A stretch of DNA of 15,567 bases from Treponema sp. (GCA_012513125.1 JAAZCS010000127.1:1-15567), one strand, 5' to 3'. Counted from the stretch's first letter, positions 6,099-14,620 are shown. Numbers and translations are program-made. Notes: a model not told the origin generated them from the sequence alone.

Positions 6099-6155
6099 CC
6101 TCAACCTGTCTGTTCATAAGCAATGGTAAAAGCCTATCGTGCAGAACGGTTAGAG
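6099..6155. repeat. Imperfect inverted repeat after the AbiH remnant
   Basis: Minus-strand CTCTAACCGTTCTG (6142-6155) can pair with CAGACAGGTTGAGG (6099-6112): AACC:GGTT and TCTG:CAGA match, with short unpaired stretches between and a 29-base loop. The stop codon of the AbiH remnant lies inside the first arm. Paired and unpaired blocks around AAC/GTT recall integron attC sites, but the boxes do not fully fit RYYYAAC and GTTRRRY. It could instead be a weak terminator. Confidence 0.35.
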
Positions 6156-6392
6156 TTCGAATTCTTTTTGTACTTCATACTTTTTAATGACTGTTTTTAG
6201 TATTAGGTTATTAATATTCTTTACATCATTATTAGTATGAGCAGTAAAAATCCATTCCACAAACTGGTATTTATTATTAAGACAACTAAAATATGGAAAA
6301 TCAATTTTACATGAATGACCAATAACATGAATTTCTGTTAGTTCCATATTATTAAGAAAATTTTGCAACACTTCTAATTGATATTTTTTCAT
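6150..6392 (-). pseudogene. AbiH-type abortive infection protein, C-terminal remnant
   Basis: An 80-codon frame containing EIHVIGHSCKIDFPYFSCL followed by VEWIFTAHTNNDVKNINNL. This resembles the C-terminal part of AbiH proteins, which read as (I/V)-GHSL-x-x-D-x-x-YF, then a tryptophan strand and a helix with a conserved Asp. Full AbiH proteins are several hundred residues long and begin with a nucleotide-binding-like segment; none of that is present here or in the 56 bases upstream. There is no ribosome binding site, and an in-frame stop lies eight codons before the ATG. AbiH confers phage abortive infection in lactococci by an unresolved mechanism. I infer a truncated, probably non-functional relic. 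A small stand-alone homologue is less likely but possible. Confidence 0.6.
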
Positions 6393-6448
6393 AAATGATT
6401 TCGTTTTTTCTATCTAATTCAACTTAATTATTAAATAATATTTAAAAA

Positions 6449-6898
6449 CTAATATATTGAATGTCTTAATTGCTGAAGTTCATACAATCCGCTAACATCA
6501 ACAGCGAAAGAATATTTCTTACCACCTCTGGTATACACAAGTGCAGTAAATTCTTTACACTTCTGTTCCCAAATATGATACATAATTGGCTCTGCTTCAT
6601 CAACATAGTGCAATTTTATCTTACCATCAGAATTACTACCAAATCTCTTTTCAACAACAACACAAATTAATTTTTTTTTGGCATAAAATTGAATTTGTTC
6701 AACAAATATGCTAATGCCTTCATTCGAATATTCAATAAAATGTTTATCACTCTCTGTTTGTAAATCACTGGTAAATGTAAAAACCAAATTCGGTCTGGTT
6801 ATTTTTCGATTTATTATTATAGTCCGTATAAGAGAAATCATTGATATAACGAACCCTCCTATTCCACTAATTACAACTACAATATTTTCTTTTATCAT
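6449..6898 (-). CDS. Small single-pass membrane protein, unknown function
   Basis: A 149-residue protein that I do not recognise. Residues about 5-28 (IVVVISGIGGFVISMISLIR) form one hydrophobic membrane helix, followed by positively charged residues (INRKITRP). This suggests that the rest, about 115 residues of predicted beta-rich sequence, faces the cytoplasm. The soluble part has several hydrophobic-aromatic strands and no cysteine pairs or catalytic motif that I can name. The ATG at 6898 is supported by GGAG seven bases upstream. It follows the ABC ATPase gene by 57 bases on the same strand, so it may be a fourth, membrane-anchored member of that operon, perhaps an effector or anchor. The link is positional only. 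Confidence 0.65.
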   Translation of the reverse strand: MIKENIVVVISGIGGFVISMISLIRTIIINRKITRPNLVFTFTSDLQTESDKHFIEYSNEGISIFVEQIQFYAKKKLICVVVEKRFGSNSDGKIKLHYVDEAEPIMYHIWEQKCKEFTALVYTRGGKKYSFAVDVSGLYELQQLRHSIY

Positions 6899-6955
6899 TC
6901 TTTCTCCTATACTTCTAAAATTTTTTAATTATTCATACATCTATATGTCGATTCA

Positions 6956-8818
6956 TTATTCATCATATAATCCTCTTGATTTAGTTTCATACTCCGAATG
7001 AGGAATTAATGCATTACCATTCAAAAACTCCTCAACGACATGTACGTTTGATAAATTATCTACATATTCTTTTGGAATATGTTCTAAAACGATCATCTGA
7101 AAAGAGCCTTTTTCTAAATGTCTTTGAGCTATAAATTGATCTAGTAAAACAAAAGCATTCTTTATCTTTGCTTCATCGGATGAAGCAATATTCTTCTTTT
7201 CATTCTTTGTTCCAAAATATGGACGACTAGGCTGATCAATAATTAGCAAAGGAGCTAAGAACTTTGATCCATTAACAAAAGCAAGTTGGTGAACTCCTAA
7301 ACTAAAAAGTAATTGCATGAACATATGATTTGAACTACTTCCTACAGCTTCTATTGCACTCTTTGTAGGATTAATAAATTGCAAACACTTATTCTTCATA
7401 TCAAAATAGGGAATATAATTTTTATAGTTTTCTAATGAAGCGCTGATAATTTCCATATAATTTTTTATGTAGTTTTCAATAGAAACTCTAGAAATCTCCC
7501 GCTTTAATAAAATATCATTTACAGAAATACACGACAATTGCTCTTTTAAAGTTTGTATTTGTTTACTATAATCGTCAAAACTTTTTTCGGTCTTATATAA
7601 ATCAAATTTAGATTTTACTTGTCCAAGAAAATAAAATTTTTCTTTATCGGATTCAAAAGTAGTATTTTCAACAGCAAGGTTTTCTAGTTGTTTTTCTAAC
7701 TCTCGTTTCCTATTCTCCAAGTTTATTTGCTCGTCACGAATCTGATTATTAATAGGACTTTTTTTACTAGTTATTTTCTTTAAAGCAAATATTTGTTTTT
7801 CATATGCATTAAAAATATCTTCAAAGATTGAAGTTTTCACCAATTCATCATCCTTTTTTCGTAAACACTCTATAGGAAGCAAGCTATCAAAATTTTTTTG
7901 TTTTGTTTTTTGATATTTTTGATATTCTCCTTGAAAGTTTACTAGATTTCTAAGTTTATTCTGAACTGCTGCTAATTCTGATTCTAAATCACTTCTGATA
8001 GATTTTACTGTATAAATTTTATTACTAGCTAAATTTAGTAACAAATTATCTATTGCTTTTATGGATTCGTCTAAATTCAAATTTTCTTGTATAAATCCAT
8101 ATCCCTTTAGTTTATTTATAATACTCTGTAATTCTTCTTGGAACAGTATTTTTTCACAATTAATTCTATCTTGTTTTCGATTCAGTTGATTTATTCTATC
8201 AGATATATCTTTATACTTTGAACGAGCAAGAATATTTTCAACAGTTTCAATTCCCATACAAAGATCAAAAATACGCTCTAAAGCCTCTTTATAACGGGGT
8301 TTATCTTGAAATGCTACATAAACATTGGGATTTTCAATAATTGAAACATCTATTGCATTCAGAATTAGCAAATAGTTTAACGAGATCTTGGAATTTGCGT
8401 TAATATAGTTTCCACCAAAAGGAATATTTGTATCTTTTGATATAGAAAATTCAGTTTCCACAACTGATTTTATATCATTTTTAGTATTATTAACTTTAGG
8501 GAAAGATGGGATTTCACCAGTTGAAGAAAAGAAATAATCACTTGAAGACTTGCCATCTGCAATACTTTTTCGACAAATTGTGTACAAATGATTATTAAGT
8601 TCTATTTGAATCCCATACCAATTCACATTTTCATTAATAATACTTTCAGTAATTTTTACTTCATCATCAAAAAGGCAGTAGTAAATAATATGTAGGATAT
8701 CTGTTTTTCCTGTCCCAGGATTCCCTGTTATAAGATTAATTTTTTCTGGTTCAAAAACTAATTCTCTGATATTACCAGATTTTAACCATAAAATTAATTT
8801 TAAAATATTGAGTTTCAT
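6956..8818 (-). CDS. DUF3732-type ABC ATPase of an ABC-3C system
   Basis: A 620-residue SMC/RecN-like ATPase with split ABC halves. Walker A is GNPGTGKT (residues 32-39), preceded by EPEKINLIT, with NVNWYGIQIEL after it as in DUF3732 proteins. The middle (about 195-450) is charged and helical, probably coiled coil. The C-terminal half holds SSNHMFMQLLFSLGVHQLAF in place of the usual signature region, Walker B LLIIDQPSRPYF (D528) and the H-loop LEHIPKEY (H580). Gln529 replaces the usual catalytic Glu; as I recall DQPS is normal for this family. In ABC-3C systems the ATPase is thought to act as sensor and switch for a linked effector. Its ATG overlaps the stop of the middle-component gene in an ATGA arrangement, so the two are translated together. 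Confidence 0.9.
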   Translation of the reverse strand: MKLNILKLILWLKSGNIRELVFEPEKINLITGNPGTGKTDILHIIYYCLFDDEVKITESIINENVNWYGIQIELNNHLYTICRKSIADGKSSSDYFFSSTGEIPSFPKVNNTKNDIKSVVETEFSISKDTNIPFGGNYINANSKISLNYLLILNAIDVSIIENPNVYVAFQDKPRYKEALERIFDLCMGIETVENILARSKYKDISDRINQLNRKQDRINCEKILFQEELQSIINKLKGYGFIQENLNLDESIKAIDNLLLNLASNKIYTVKSIRSDLESELAAVQNKLRNLVNFQGEYQKYQKTKQKNFDSLLPIECLRKKDDELVKTSIFEDIFNAYEKQIFALKKITSKKSPINNQIRDEQINLENRKRELEKQLENLAVENTTFESDKEKFYFLGQVKSKFDLYKTEKSFDDYSKQIQTLKEQLSCISVNDILLKREISRVSIENYIKNYMEIISASLENYKNYIPYFDMKNKCLQFINPTKSAIEAVGSSSNHMFMQLLFSLGVHQLAFVNGSKFLAPLLIIDQPSRPYFGTKNEKKNIASSDEAKIKNAFVLLDQFIAQRHLEKGSFQMIVLEHIPKEYVDNLSNVHVVEEFLNGNALIPHSEYETKSRGLYDE

Positions 8819-9258
8819 ATTTCTACCTTTAAATTCAAGTATAAATTACTAGAATTTTCTTCTAATAGTTTTGCTACATTATTAGCAGCCTTATATATTT
8901 TCTCTGCTCTATTTCCCATTTTTTTATCAAAATCTAAATGCTTAATCAAAATTAAATTCCCATCTTTCACTACAACATATTCCATGTCAAATAAGTACTG
9001 AATAGAATTTATTGTCAAAACAAGGTTGTCAAAATACCGTTTACTAAAATTGGAAAAACAATTTATTTTATGAGAAATCACTTGTTCTATACTTCTTATA
9101 TCATTATTACTCCTAGAAAGATAAGCAAGTAACTCTTGGTGGGTAAAAAAAGGAATAATCAAAAAGACTTTATCTAACGAGAGTGATTTCATAATATTCA
9201 TTACAAAACCTATGGAGGTTATACCTATACCAATATTATTGTAAGTCTCATTTTGCAT
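8815..9258 (-). CDS. ABC-3C middle component
   Basis: A 147-residue protein starting MQNETYNNIGIGITSIGFVM. It has the usual layout of three-component ABC system middle components: an N-terminal N-N-x-x-G helix, a short VFLIIPFFTHQELLAYL strand-helix unit, a segment about S/N residues followed by FSKRYFDNLVLTINSIQYLF, and a C-terminal AANNVAKLLEE helix. These small proteins are thought to bridge the ABC ATPase and the effector. The longer frame opening at 9324 is not used: GGGAG seven bases before ATG 9258 marks the start, and the first 22 codons would otherwise overlap the nuclease gene deeply. With this start the overlap with the nuclease stop (TGA, 9248-9250) is 11 bases, and the gene also overlaps the ATPase gene by four. 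Confidence 0.82.
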   Translation of the reverse strand: MQNETYNNIGIGITSIGFVMNIMKSLSLDKVFLIIPFFTHQELLAYLSRSNNDIRSIEQVISHKINCFSNFSKRYFDNLVLTINSIQYLFDMEYVVVKDGNLILIKHLDFDKKMGNRAEKIYKAANNVAKLLEENSSNLYLNLKVEI

Positions 9259-10456
9259 AAGTTGACTCCCAATTCTTTGAAAATCCGATTTTGGGAATAT
9301 CTGCCAAATGATAAAAAACACCATTTGATAAACTAGAGGGTATGTCTTGATTTTTAATATTTAGGACTTTTTTTCGTAATTCATCTATTATTTGGCATCC
9401 TATTTTCCCAAATAAAGCCGGATCAGAAAGTTTTCGATATTTAGAACGAAATTCGTTTTTCCACAAAACAACACCATTCTCTAAAAAATCATCTTTTTCA
9501 ATACCTGTTATATCTCCTGACTGACACCAATCATCAAGGTTTCTTTCCAACTGCAATTTAAATCGGGTGAATTCTATCTGAGTATCTAAATCATCACTTG
9601 CAATATCATCAATATCAACCAATTGCTTTATAAATAACTGATTTTCTATACTCTTAGGCATATTTGGAACAGATTTGTTAATAACTAATTCTCCCGAACG
9701 ATAAATTTCAAAGCATCTTTTGTATTTTTTATGAAAATCTTCAAATGAGATAGAAACAGCATTTCCGTTCGATATTGTTATATAGTTATCATTTCGAATA
9801 TTTGAATATAGCAAATCATAGACTTTATCGACTTTTGAGGAAGGAATCATTTTTTCCTCAATTGCATCTTTACATCTTTGAATGAGATCTGTTTCTTCAA
9901 GTTCAAATTGGAGATTATTAAAAAACAGTAAAAAAATATCATCTTTTAAGTTTAAACAATTTGTAATATAGTCACTTAATATTTTGTTTTTCGTTTCATT
10001 TTGTAATTTTAACATAGATGCTCTAAGAACAGGAAGTTGAATTTTTCCATCTTTATAGTCGTCAATGTTTTTAAGAATCGTATTATTTAATTGACTTTTA
10101 TTTGTTGCAAGGACAAAAAAAGTATTATTAATAAAGTCTCTCTGTTTCGATAAATCTCCCCTATCAATAATTATTTTAGACCAATTAGACAAAGTTTTCC
10201 ACAAATCAGAATCCATCTCGGTTAAATTTATTGGAGTTTCGTCAATTTTTTTTTGGATTGTATGTTTTATTTGAAATAGGTAAGTCGTTCCATCAGATAA
10301 ATCTAAGCTTACATCTTCTTTTACTTCCCAAGAGACAGTTTCCCCTTTCTTCATTTTTAAAAGTTTCCATAAAAAAAAGTAAAACTGATACTCAAATCCT
10401 AATTCAGATTTAGCTGCAGAGAATTTATTCATCATCGGAATAGGTTCATTATTCAT
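9248..10456 (-). CDS. ABC-3C effector: Cap4-like PD-(D/E)XK nuclease with C-terminal ABC-3C domain
   Basis: A 402-residue protein. Residues 14-66 match the N-terminal nuclease domain of Cap4/DUF4297-type DNA endonucleases: a helix with LGFEYQFYFFLWKLL (E22), then WEVKEDVSLD (D48) and FQIKHT (Q62, K64), which form the acidic and Q-x-K metal-binding set. The central part (about 70-230) is helical. The C-terminal 150 residues (a QLVDIDDI helix, LERNLDDW, ELRKKVLNI, GVFYHLADIPKIGFSKNW) resemble the C-terminal domains that tie effectors to ABC-3C ATPases. The predicted job is cutting DNA on infection once the ATPase is triggered. A GTG at 10477 opens the frame, but AAGGAG eight bases before ATG 10456 marks the start. 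The exact C-terminal domain class could not be assigned. Confidence 0.82.
   Translation of the reverse strand: MNNEPIPMMNKFSAAKSELGFEYQFYFFLWKLLKMKKGETVSWEVKEDVSLDLSDGTTYLFQIKHTIQKKIDETPINLTEMDSDLWKTLSNWSKIIIDRGDLSKQRDFINNTFFVLATNKSQLNNTILKNIDDYKDGKIQLPVLRASMLKLQNETKNKILSDYITNCLNLKDDIFLLFFNNLQFELEETDLIQRCKDAIEEKMIPSSKVDKVYDLLYSNIRNDNYITISNGNAVSISFEDFHKKYKRCFEIYRSGELVINKSVPNMPKSIENQLFIKQLVDIDDIASDDLDTQIEFTRFKLQLERNLDDWCQSGDITGIEKDDFLENGVVLWKNEFRSKYRKLSDPALFGKIGCQIIDELRKKVLNIKNQDIPSSLSNGVFYHLADIPKIGFSKNWESTYAK
9266..9270 (-). promoter_or_regulatory. Ribosome binding site that fixes the middle-component start
   Basis: GGGAG seven bases upstream of ATG 9258 selects this codon over the earlier in-frame ATG at 9324, which has no such site and would lie well inside the nuclease gene. 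Confidence 0.65.
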
Positions 10457-10464
10457 AAAGTCAT

Positions 10465-10470
10465 CTCCTT
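10465..10470 (-). promoter_or_regulatory. Ribosome binding site that fixes the nuclease start
   Basis: AAGGAG eight bases upstream of ATG 10456. It lies downstream of the in-frame GTG at 10477, so the true product starts MNNEPIP and lacks the seven residues before it. Confidence 0.75.
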
Positions 10471-10480
10471 TTCTCACATA

Positions 10481-10614
10481 GGCTTAATACGTCGCTAAAC
10501 TCCGTGTTCTGTATAGACTTTTATTATACATCTATGCTTACTCCATTGGCTTAATACGTCGCTAAGCTTCGTGTTCTGTATGGAAATTTATTATATATCA
10601 ATGCCTACGGCATT
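10481..10614. repeat. Two tandem 67-bp repeat units
   Basis: Units 10481-10547 and 10548-10614 share 57 of 67 positions. Both begin GGCTTAATACGTCGCTAA and contain CGTGTTCTGTAT. The right unit reaches into the restriction gene and includes its last three codons and stop. The left unit has a matching but altered end (minus strand AATGGAGTAAGC). Each unit carries a minus-strand TATAAT (10523-10528 and 10590-10595), but no good -35 box lies 16-18 bases upstream. Short hairpins are possible: GCTTA-n9-TAAGC and ATGCC-TAC-GGCAT in the right unit. The units fill the gap between the restriction gene and the ABC-3C nuclease gene. Confidence 0.85.
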
Positions 10615-13600
10615 GGGCGAATCATTTTCTCAATAAATACAATTTCATCTTTTGAAAGTCCGTATTTTTTGTAAAGCTGAGCATCTATTTCTGGAATTGA
10701 TACAGACCAATCTATATCTGATTGTTCTGTAAAATCTTGAAGTGGAACATTTTCCCAAGTTGGTTTTGGATTATCTTGAGTTACTTTTAGAGTCCCAAGC
10801 ATTGCCCTAGTAAATTTAGTTTTGATATATTTTAAACAAGCGTTTGCTTCTTCTTCAGTTTTAAACTTACCAATACTAAGAAATGTTGTAGTACAGCCGA
10901 CCATCGGCTCGCCGACCATCGGGGTCGATAGGACTTCGCCTATCGACCCCGATCCATTTGACTTTGGAATAAATACTTTATAGAAATCAAAGTTATCTGG
11001 TATTCGTAAATAGTCTTTTTTAATCCACTTATCATTTCTAGTTGCATTTTCTCTTCCAAATATTCTTGCGTATTCATACCCATCATTAGGTTTTTGTTCG
11101 AAGAATAATTCTGGAATTAATTCAAAAACATTAGAACCTACATCGAATTGATGTCCTTTACTTTGCCGAGTAAATGCCCAAGGATTATCTTCAAACAATA
11201 AGTCTGATAATCTATACAAATCTCTTGGATATACTATTTCAGAAAATGCTTCGAATTCTTGATTTTTAACTTTATCAAGAATTGTCCGTAATTCTTGATG
11301 CGCAACAAAAATCCCAATCTTTCCAAACACCTGTGTATTATCCCAATAAGTAACTGCAACGCCACCTTTAATATCCACAGTCGGAAAAACATCTGCACTA
11401 TTTGCCCAGTAATCAACAACTTTATAATGCTCGTCATTCAACATTTTCTGATTCCAGTCTTTTGGAGTTTTACCTGCATTAAATAGAAATCTTGCAGGAT
11501 GAATAAATGAAACTCTTGGACCTATTTTACAAGCTACATCAATAAATAAATGATAAATTGGATCTGAACCATTTGCATCACCAGTAGCCATAGTCTGATA
11601 CGGCGGATTTCCCACAATAGCATCAAATTTCATATCTTCACTTCCTTCTTTTCCCCAATAGTTTGCGCTAGTAACTTTACCAATAAAGTTTTCGCTCTTG
11701 TTCTTAAGTTGATTTACAAGGTCTTCAAAATAATGTGCGTTTACTTTTGTATCTGTAAATCCTGCAAGAGTACGTTTTGTAATTTTCTTTGCCATTTCTG
11801 TTTTACAAATTACATAGATGTTTTCATTAAGAACCTTTGCCCAAAGCTCCTTTTCCATTTTTCTTGTTGGATTTGGTCCTATCTCAAGCTTTGCTCTTGT
11901 TTTGTAAACTGAATAGGCACAGTACAATGCGTACAAGCCGCTCTTTGAATTTATTTCTAGAATCTTGGTGTTCTTCTTATAAACATTTTTTGTTACATCA
12001 GTCTGTTCAACATATCTTGGCTCTTCTACAGGCCCTTTATAATCTTTGTCAAAAAAACACCAGCCGCCCAAACAATCTGTCATGTGCATGTTCACTACGC
12101 GCCATGGAGTAAGAACTGTCTCTTTATCTGGATTTCTGAATGTGTTGAATATTGTGCTTATGCGGCCGATTCTTTCTTCTATATTAAGACCGTCTGCGGC
12201 TTTTGCCATTTCTCTTATTCGTTTTCCTGCAGCACGGAATACATCCTGATCATAGTATTTTTTGAACTTACCGAACTTTTCTTTTGTTACACCGCTTGGC
12301 ATGAACTCTTCCCAAGACTGGTCATCAACAGTATCTGCAAAATTATCAAGAGTAAGCTCTTCTTCACTGCCGTCTAGGTTTTTATTAAGGTCTGCCCCGT
12401 AAATTAAAAGAGGCATGCGGATTGAAATACCACGCAAGATTGAAACAGCGGCATCTCTGTTTTTCTTTGCTTCCTTTAATTTCTCAAGCATTTCTTTTTG
12501 TTCAGATGTTAATTCATCTTTTGCTTTTAAGCGATTTTCTTTCTGCACCTGTTCAAATTCTTCGTCGGTAAAACCAAGGGAATTTATATCAATGTCTCCA
12601 GTTTTTGCCATTGCCTTTGTTGTACCAATTATTTTCTTTAATTCTTCAAATTCTTTTAGTTCTATGTCATTAAGCTTCATTAGGTCATTATTGTATAAAT
12701 AACCGTCTTCAAAACCATTACGCACAACTCGCTCAACATACACTTTTTTAAGTTGCTCAAGCATTTTCTTTGTATCATATTCAACAGTTTTAGAACCGTC
12801 AAAGCCAATTATAGGACAGAAGTTTAAGAAGTTTTCTAAAAGTTCTCTATCGTTATTTGAAGTTGTTCCTGCCTTTGCACTTATCTTCGCTGTTTCGGCT
12901 ACTACTTTTAATGTTCTGTCTGGTGCAAAATCAAACACAAAGCATTCTTCTTTTTGCTTACCACCAATAACAGCCGGAGTTTGTACACGGAATATTGTCT
13001 GCATATAGGCACTTGCGGCAGTATTGTAGCTTCCAGAAAGCATAAAACATGCAGTCCATGGTTTTACAGAAACACCAGTTGTTAAGCGTCCGCAGCTTAA
13101 TGTGATTGTATATGTTTCTTCTGGATGATCCGTCATTGCTTTTTCTACAGCTTTAAGTGCATCTTTAGAATCAATTTCCTCGTCCCCGTCACCTGCAACG
13201 TTTACTATATTAAAACAGCCGAATACTGGATGTTTTTGCAACAAAGCACTCAATGCTTTTGCTTCTTTTACACCTGGAATCATCCAAAGTGAATGGCGAA
13301 AATTTTCTCGGTACTCTTTTGTAGAAAAAGGATAGTTGCTTTCTTTATCTTCTTTTGTTAATAAATCAAGGAATTGTTTTATATTGTCTTCGCGAACAAA
13401 AGTACCTGTTTCGTCTGTGCGAAAAAACTCACGAAAGTTAAAAGCAATATCAGCATCGGCATATTCATTGAACAATTTACCTAAGCTATAAGTATAAATG
13501 TTTAACTTTGGTAAACAGGCATAAGGATTTGGGTCGCCTTGATGAATAATATCCCAGTCAGATTTTGCCTTTTGTTCCATTACATAATCCCATGTAAAGA

Positions 13601-14600
13601 TTTCATCTTCTTTAAAATCATCCATAAGATTAAACGGTGTACCAGAAAGATTAAGAACTCTTGTTTCTTCTTTTTTACAAGCGGCAAGAACTTTTTGTCC
13701 TAATTCTGTCTGAGTTCCTTCATGAGCTTCATCTATAATTATTAAGTCCCAAGCTATATTGAATATCTTTTCATTCTTATCAAACTTTCCGCCAACAATT
13801 TCTGAACCACGCATATCTTGAATTGAAGCAAAGTAAATATAACTACCTGTTTGCGATTGCTGTGCATGACGTTCTGCTTCATCAAGAGTGGAACCATTAT
13901 TCTTTGAACCATAAAAGTATTCTGGTCTGTCATAAAAAATCTTTTCATAGTCTTCAAACCAGCCTTTATCTACAACAGGACGATGAGTAAGAATAAGTGT
14001 ACGTCTCATATCACTTTCTTTTACAACTTGCAAAGCACAAATTGTTTTTCCAAAACGCATTTTTGCATTCCAAAGCATTCTCTTACTTGAGTTTTTCTTG
14101 GTAAATTGTTTAAGTGTTCTTTCCACAGCGTCTTTTTGTTCAGGTCTCAAAATTATTGGGCTTTTGTCTTTGGAAACTTCATTAGCAGTAAGAGAAGTTC
14201 TGCCTTCTTTAACAGCTGCAATTGCTTTTTTTACTGTTTCCAAATCTGTGTAGAACCATTCATTTGCTTTGTTTTTTTCATCAAAATATTTATGGCTTAT
14301 TCCAGAGCGTTCAAGGCAGTCATGAACTTCATGATCTTGAAAAGAAACAATCTGCTTTTTGTTAAGATAAGTTGTGCCTTCTGTATATAGTAGTTCAAAT
14401 TGAATTCCAGCAGTTTGAGTCTGATGCTTTATTCGTTTTTTTGCAGCATCATTTAAACCTTTTGAATTTGGCGGTAAAGAAAAATAATCTGGAGAATCAC
14501 AAGAGGCTTCTCCTATTTTTAAACAATCTTTATGCGCTTCATCGTTTATGCGATACACGTATATTAATTTTGGTTCAAATGCTTGTTTAAATGTTGCCAT
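10605..14600 (-). CDS. Single-chain restriction-modification enzyme: GIY-YIG-like nuclease, DEAH helicase, N6-adenine methyltransferase
   Basis: A 1331-residue protein. Residues 1-135 resemble a T5orf172/GIY-YIG nuclease: LIYVYRIN, CLKIGEA, DHEVHDCLE and NEWFY. Residues about 150-560 are a superfamily 2 helicase: motif I AKMRFGKT (K185), motif II DEAH (290-293), SGTP, and motif VI QTIFRVQTP (R538). Residues about 560-860 form a helical coupler with a charged stretch near 690-730. The methyltransferase has ILEINSKSG as a degenerate motif I (E882) and FDAIVGNPPYQ as motif IV (NPPY 998-1001). The last 250 residues should recognise the target, ending YKKYGLSKDEIVFIEKMI. The layout resembles type ISP enzymes (nuclease-helicase-coupler-methyltransferase-target recognition) with a GIY-YIG-like domain where the Mrr nuclease would be. 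One chain would both methylate and cut. GAGGTG before ATG 14600 is a good ribosome binding site; KilA-N ends 20 bases upstream. Confidence 0.88.
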   Translation of the reverse strand: MATFKQAFEPKLIYVYRINDEAHKDCLKIGEASCDSPDYFSLPPNSKGLNDAAKKRIKHQTQTAGIQFELLYTEGTTYLNKKQIVSFQDHEVHDCLERSGISHKYFDEKNKANEWFYTDLETVKKAIAAVKEGRTSLTANEVSKDKSPIILRPEQKDAVERTLKQFTKKNSSKRMLWNAKMRFGKTICALQVVKESDMRRTLILTHRPVVDKGWFEDYEKIFYDRPEYFYGSKNNGSTLDEAERHAQQSQTGSYIYFASIQDMRGSEIVGGKFDKNEKIFNIAWDLIIIDEAHEGTQTELGQKVLAACKKEETRVLNLSGTPFNLMDDFKEDEIFTWDYVMEQKAKSDWDIIHQGDPNPYACLPKLNIYTYSLGKLFNEYADADIAFNFREFFRTDETGTFVREDNIKQFLDLLTKEDKESNYPFSTKEYRENFRHSLWMIPGVKEAKALSALLQKHPVFGCFNIVNVAGDGDEEIDSKDALKAVEKAMTDHPEETYTITLSCGRLTTGVSVKPWTACFMLSGSYNTAASAYMQTIFRVQTPAVIGGKQKEECFVFDFAPDRTLKVVAETAKISAKAGTTSNNDRELLENFLNFCPIIGFDGSKTVEYDTKKMLEQLKKVYVERVVRNGFEDGYLYNNDLMKLNDIELKEFEELKKIIGTTKAMAKTGDIDINSLGFTDEEFEQVQKENRLKAKDELTSEQKEMLEKLKEAKKNRDAAVSILRGISIRMPLLIYGADLNKNLDGSEEELTLDNFADTVDDQSWEEFMPSGVTKEKFGKFKKYYDQDVFRAAGKRIREMAKAADGLNIEERIGRISTIFNTFRNPDKETVLTPWRVVNMHMTDCLGGWCFFDKDYKGPVEEPRYVEQTDVTKNVYKKNTKILEINSKSGLYALYCAYSVYKTRAKLEIGPNPTRKMEKELWAKVLNENIYVICKTEMAKKITKRTLAGFTDTKVNAHYFEDLVNQLKNKSENFIGKVTSANYWGKEGSEDMKFDAIVGNPPYQTMATGDANGSDPIYHLFIDVACKIGPRVSFIHPARFLFNAGKTPKDWNQKMLNDEHYKVVDYWANSADVFPTVDIKGGVAVTYWDNTQVFGKIGIFVAHQELRTILDKVKNQEFEAFSEIVYPRDLYRLSDLLFEDNPWAFTRQSKGHQFDVGSNVFELIPELFFEQKPNDGYEYARIFGRENATRNDKWIKKDYLRIPDNFDFYKVFIPKSNGSGSIGEVLSTPMVGEPMVGCTTTFLSIGKFKTEEEANACLKYIKTKFTRAMLGTLKVTQDNPKPTWENVPLQDFTEQSDIDWSVSIPEIDAQLYKKYGLSKDEIVFIEKMIRPMP
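10896..10953. repeat. GC-rich in-frame repeat and perfect 15-bp inverted repeat inside the restriction gene
   Basis: GCCGACCATCGG occurs twice (10896-10907 and 10911-10922) with a period of 15 bases, giving a tandem PMVG in the protein. Overlapping it, ATCGGGGTCGATAGG (10918-10932) and its exact complement (10939-10953) flank the six-base loop ACTTCG. Codons here (TCG, GGG, CCG, GTC, GGC) are much richer in G+C than elsewhere in the gene. The reading frame stays open throughout. Confidence 0.9.
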
Positions 14601-14620
14601 GATAATTCACCTCTTTTCCG

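Noticed and set aside
6899..6955. A separate promoter for the small membrane protein gene (minus-strand TCGACA with an AT-rich stretch downstream).
   Set aside because: The -10 candidate is poor and the region is so AT-rich that such matches are expected by chance.
8815..9324. The longer 169-residue reading of the middle component.
   Set aside because: Its first 22 residues overlap the nuclease gene and do not fit the family; ATG 9258 has a proper ribosome binding site.
10523..10595. TATAAT boxes in both 67-bp units as promoters of the ABC-3C operon.
   Set aside because: The hexamers are perfect, but no sequence resembling TTGACA lies 16-18 bases upstream of either. They may be part of the repeat only.
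11234..14590. Many plus-strand and second-frame open frames of 60-97 codons across the restriction gene.
   Set aside because: They lie inside a single intact 1331-residue gene with clear motifs throughout and show no motif or ribosome binding site of their own.
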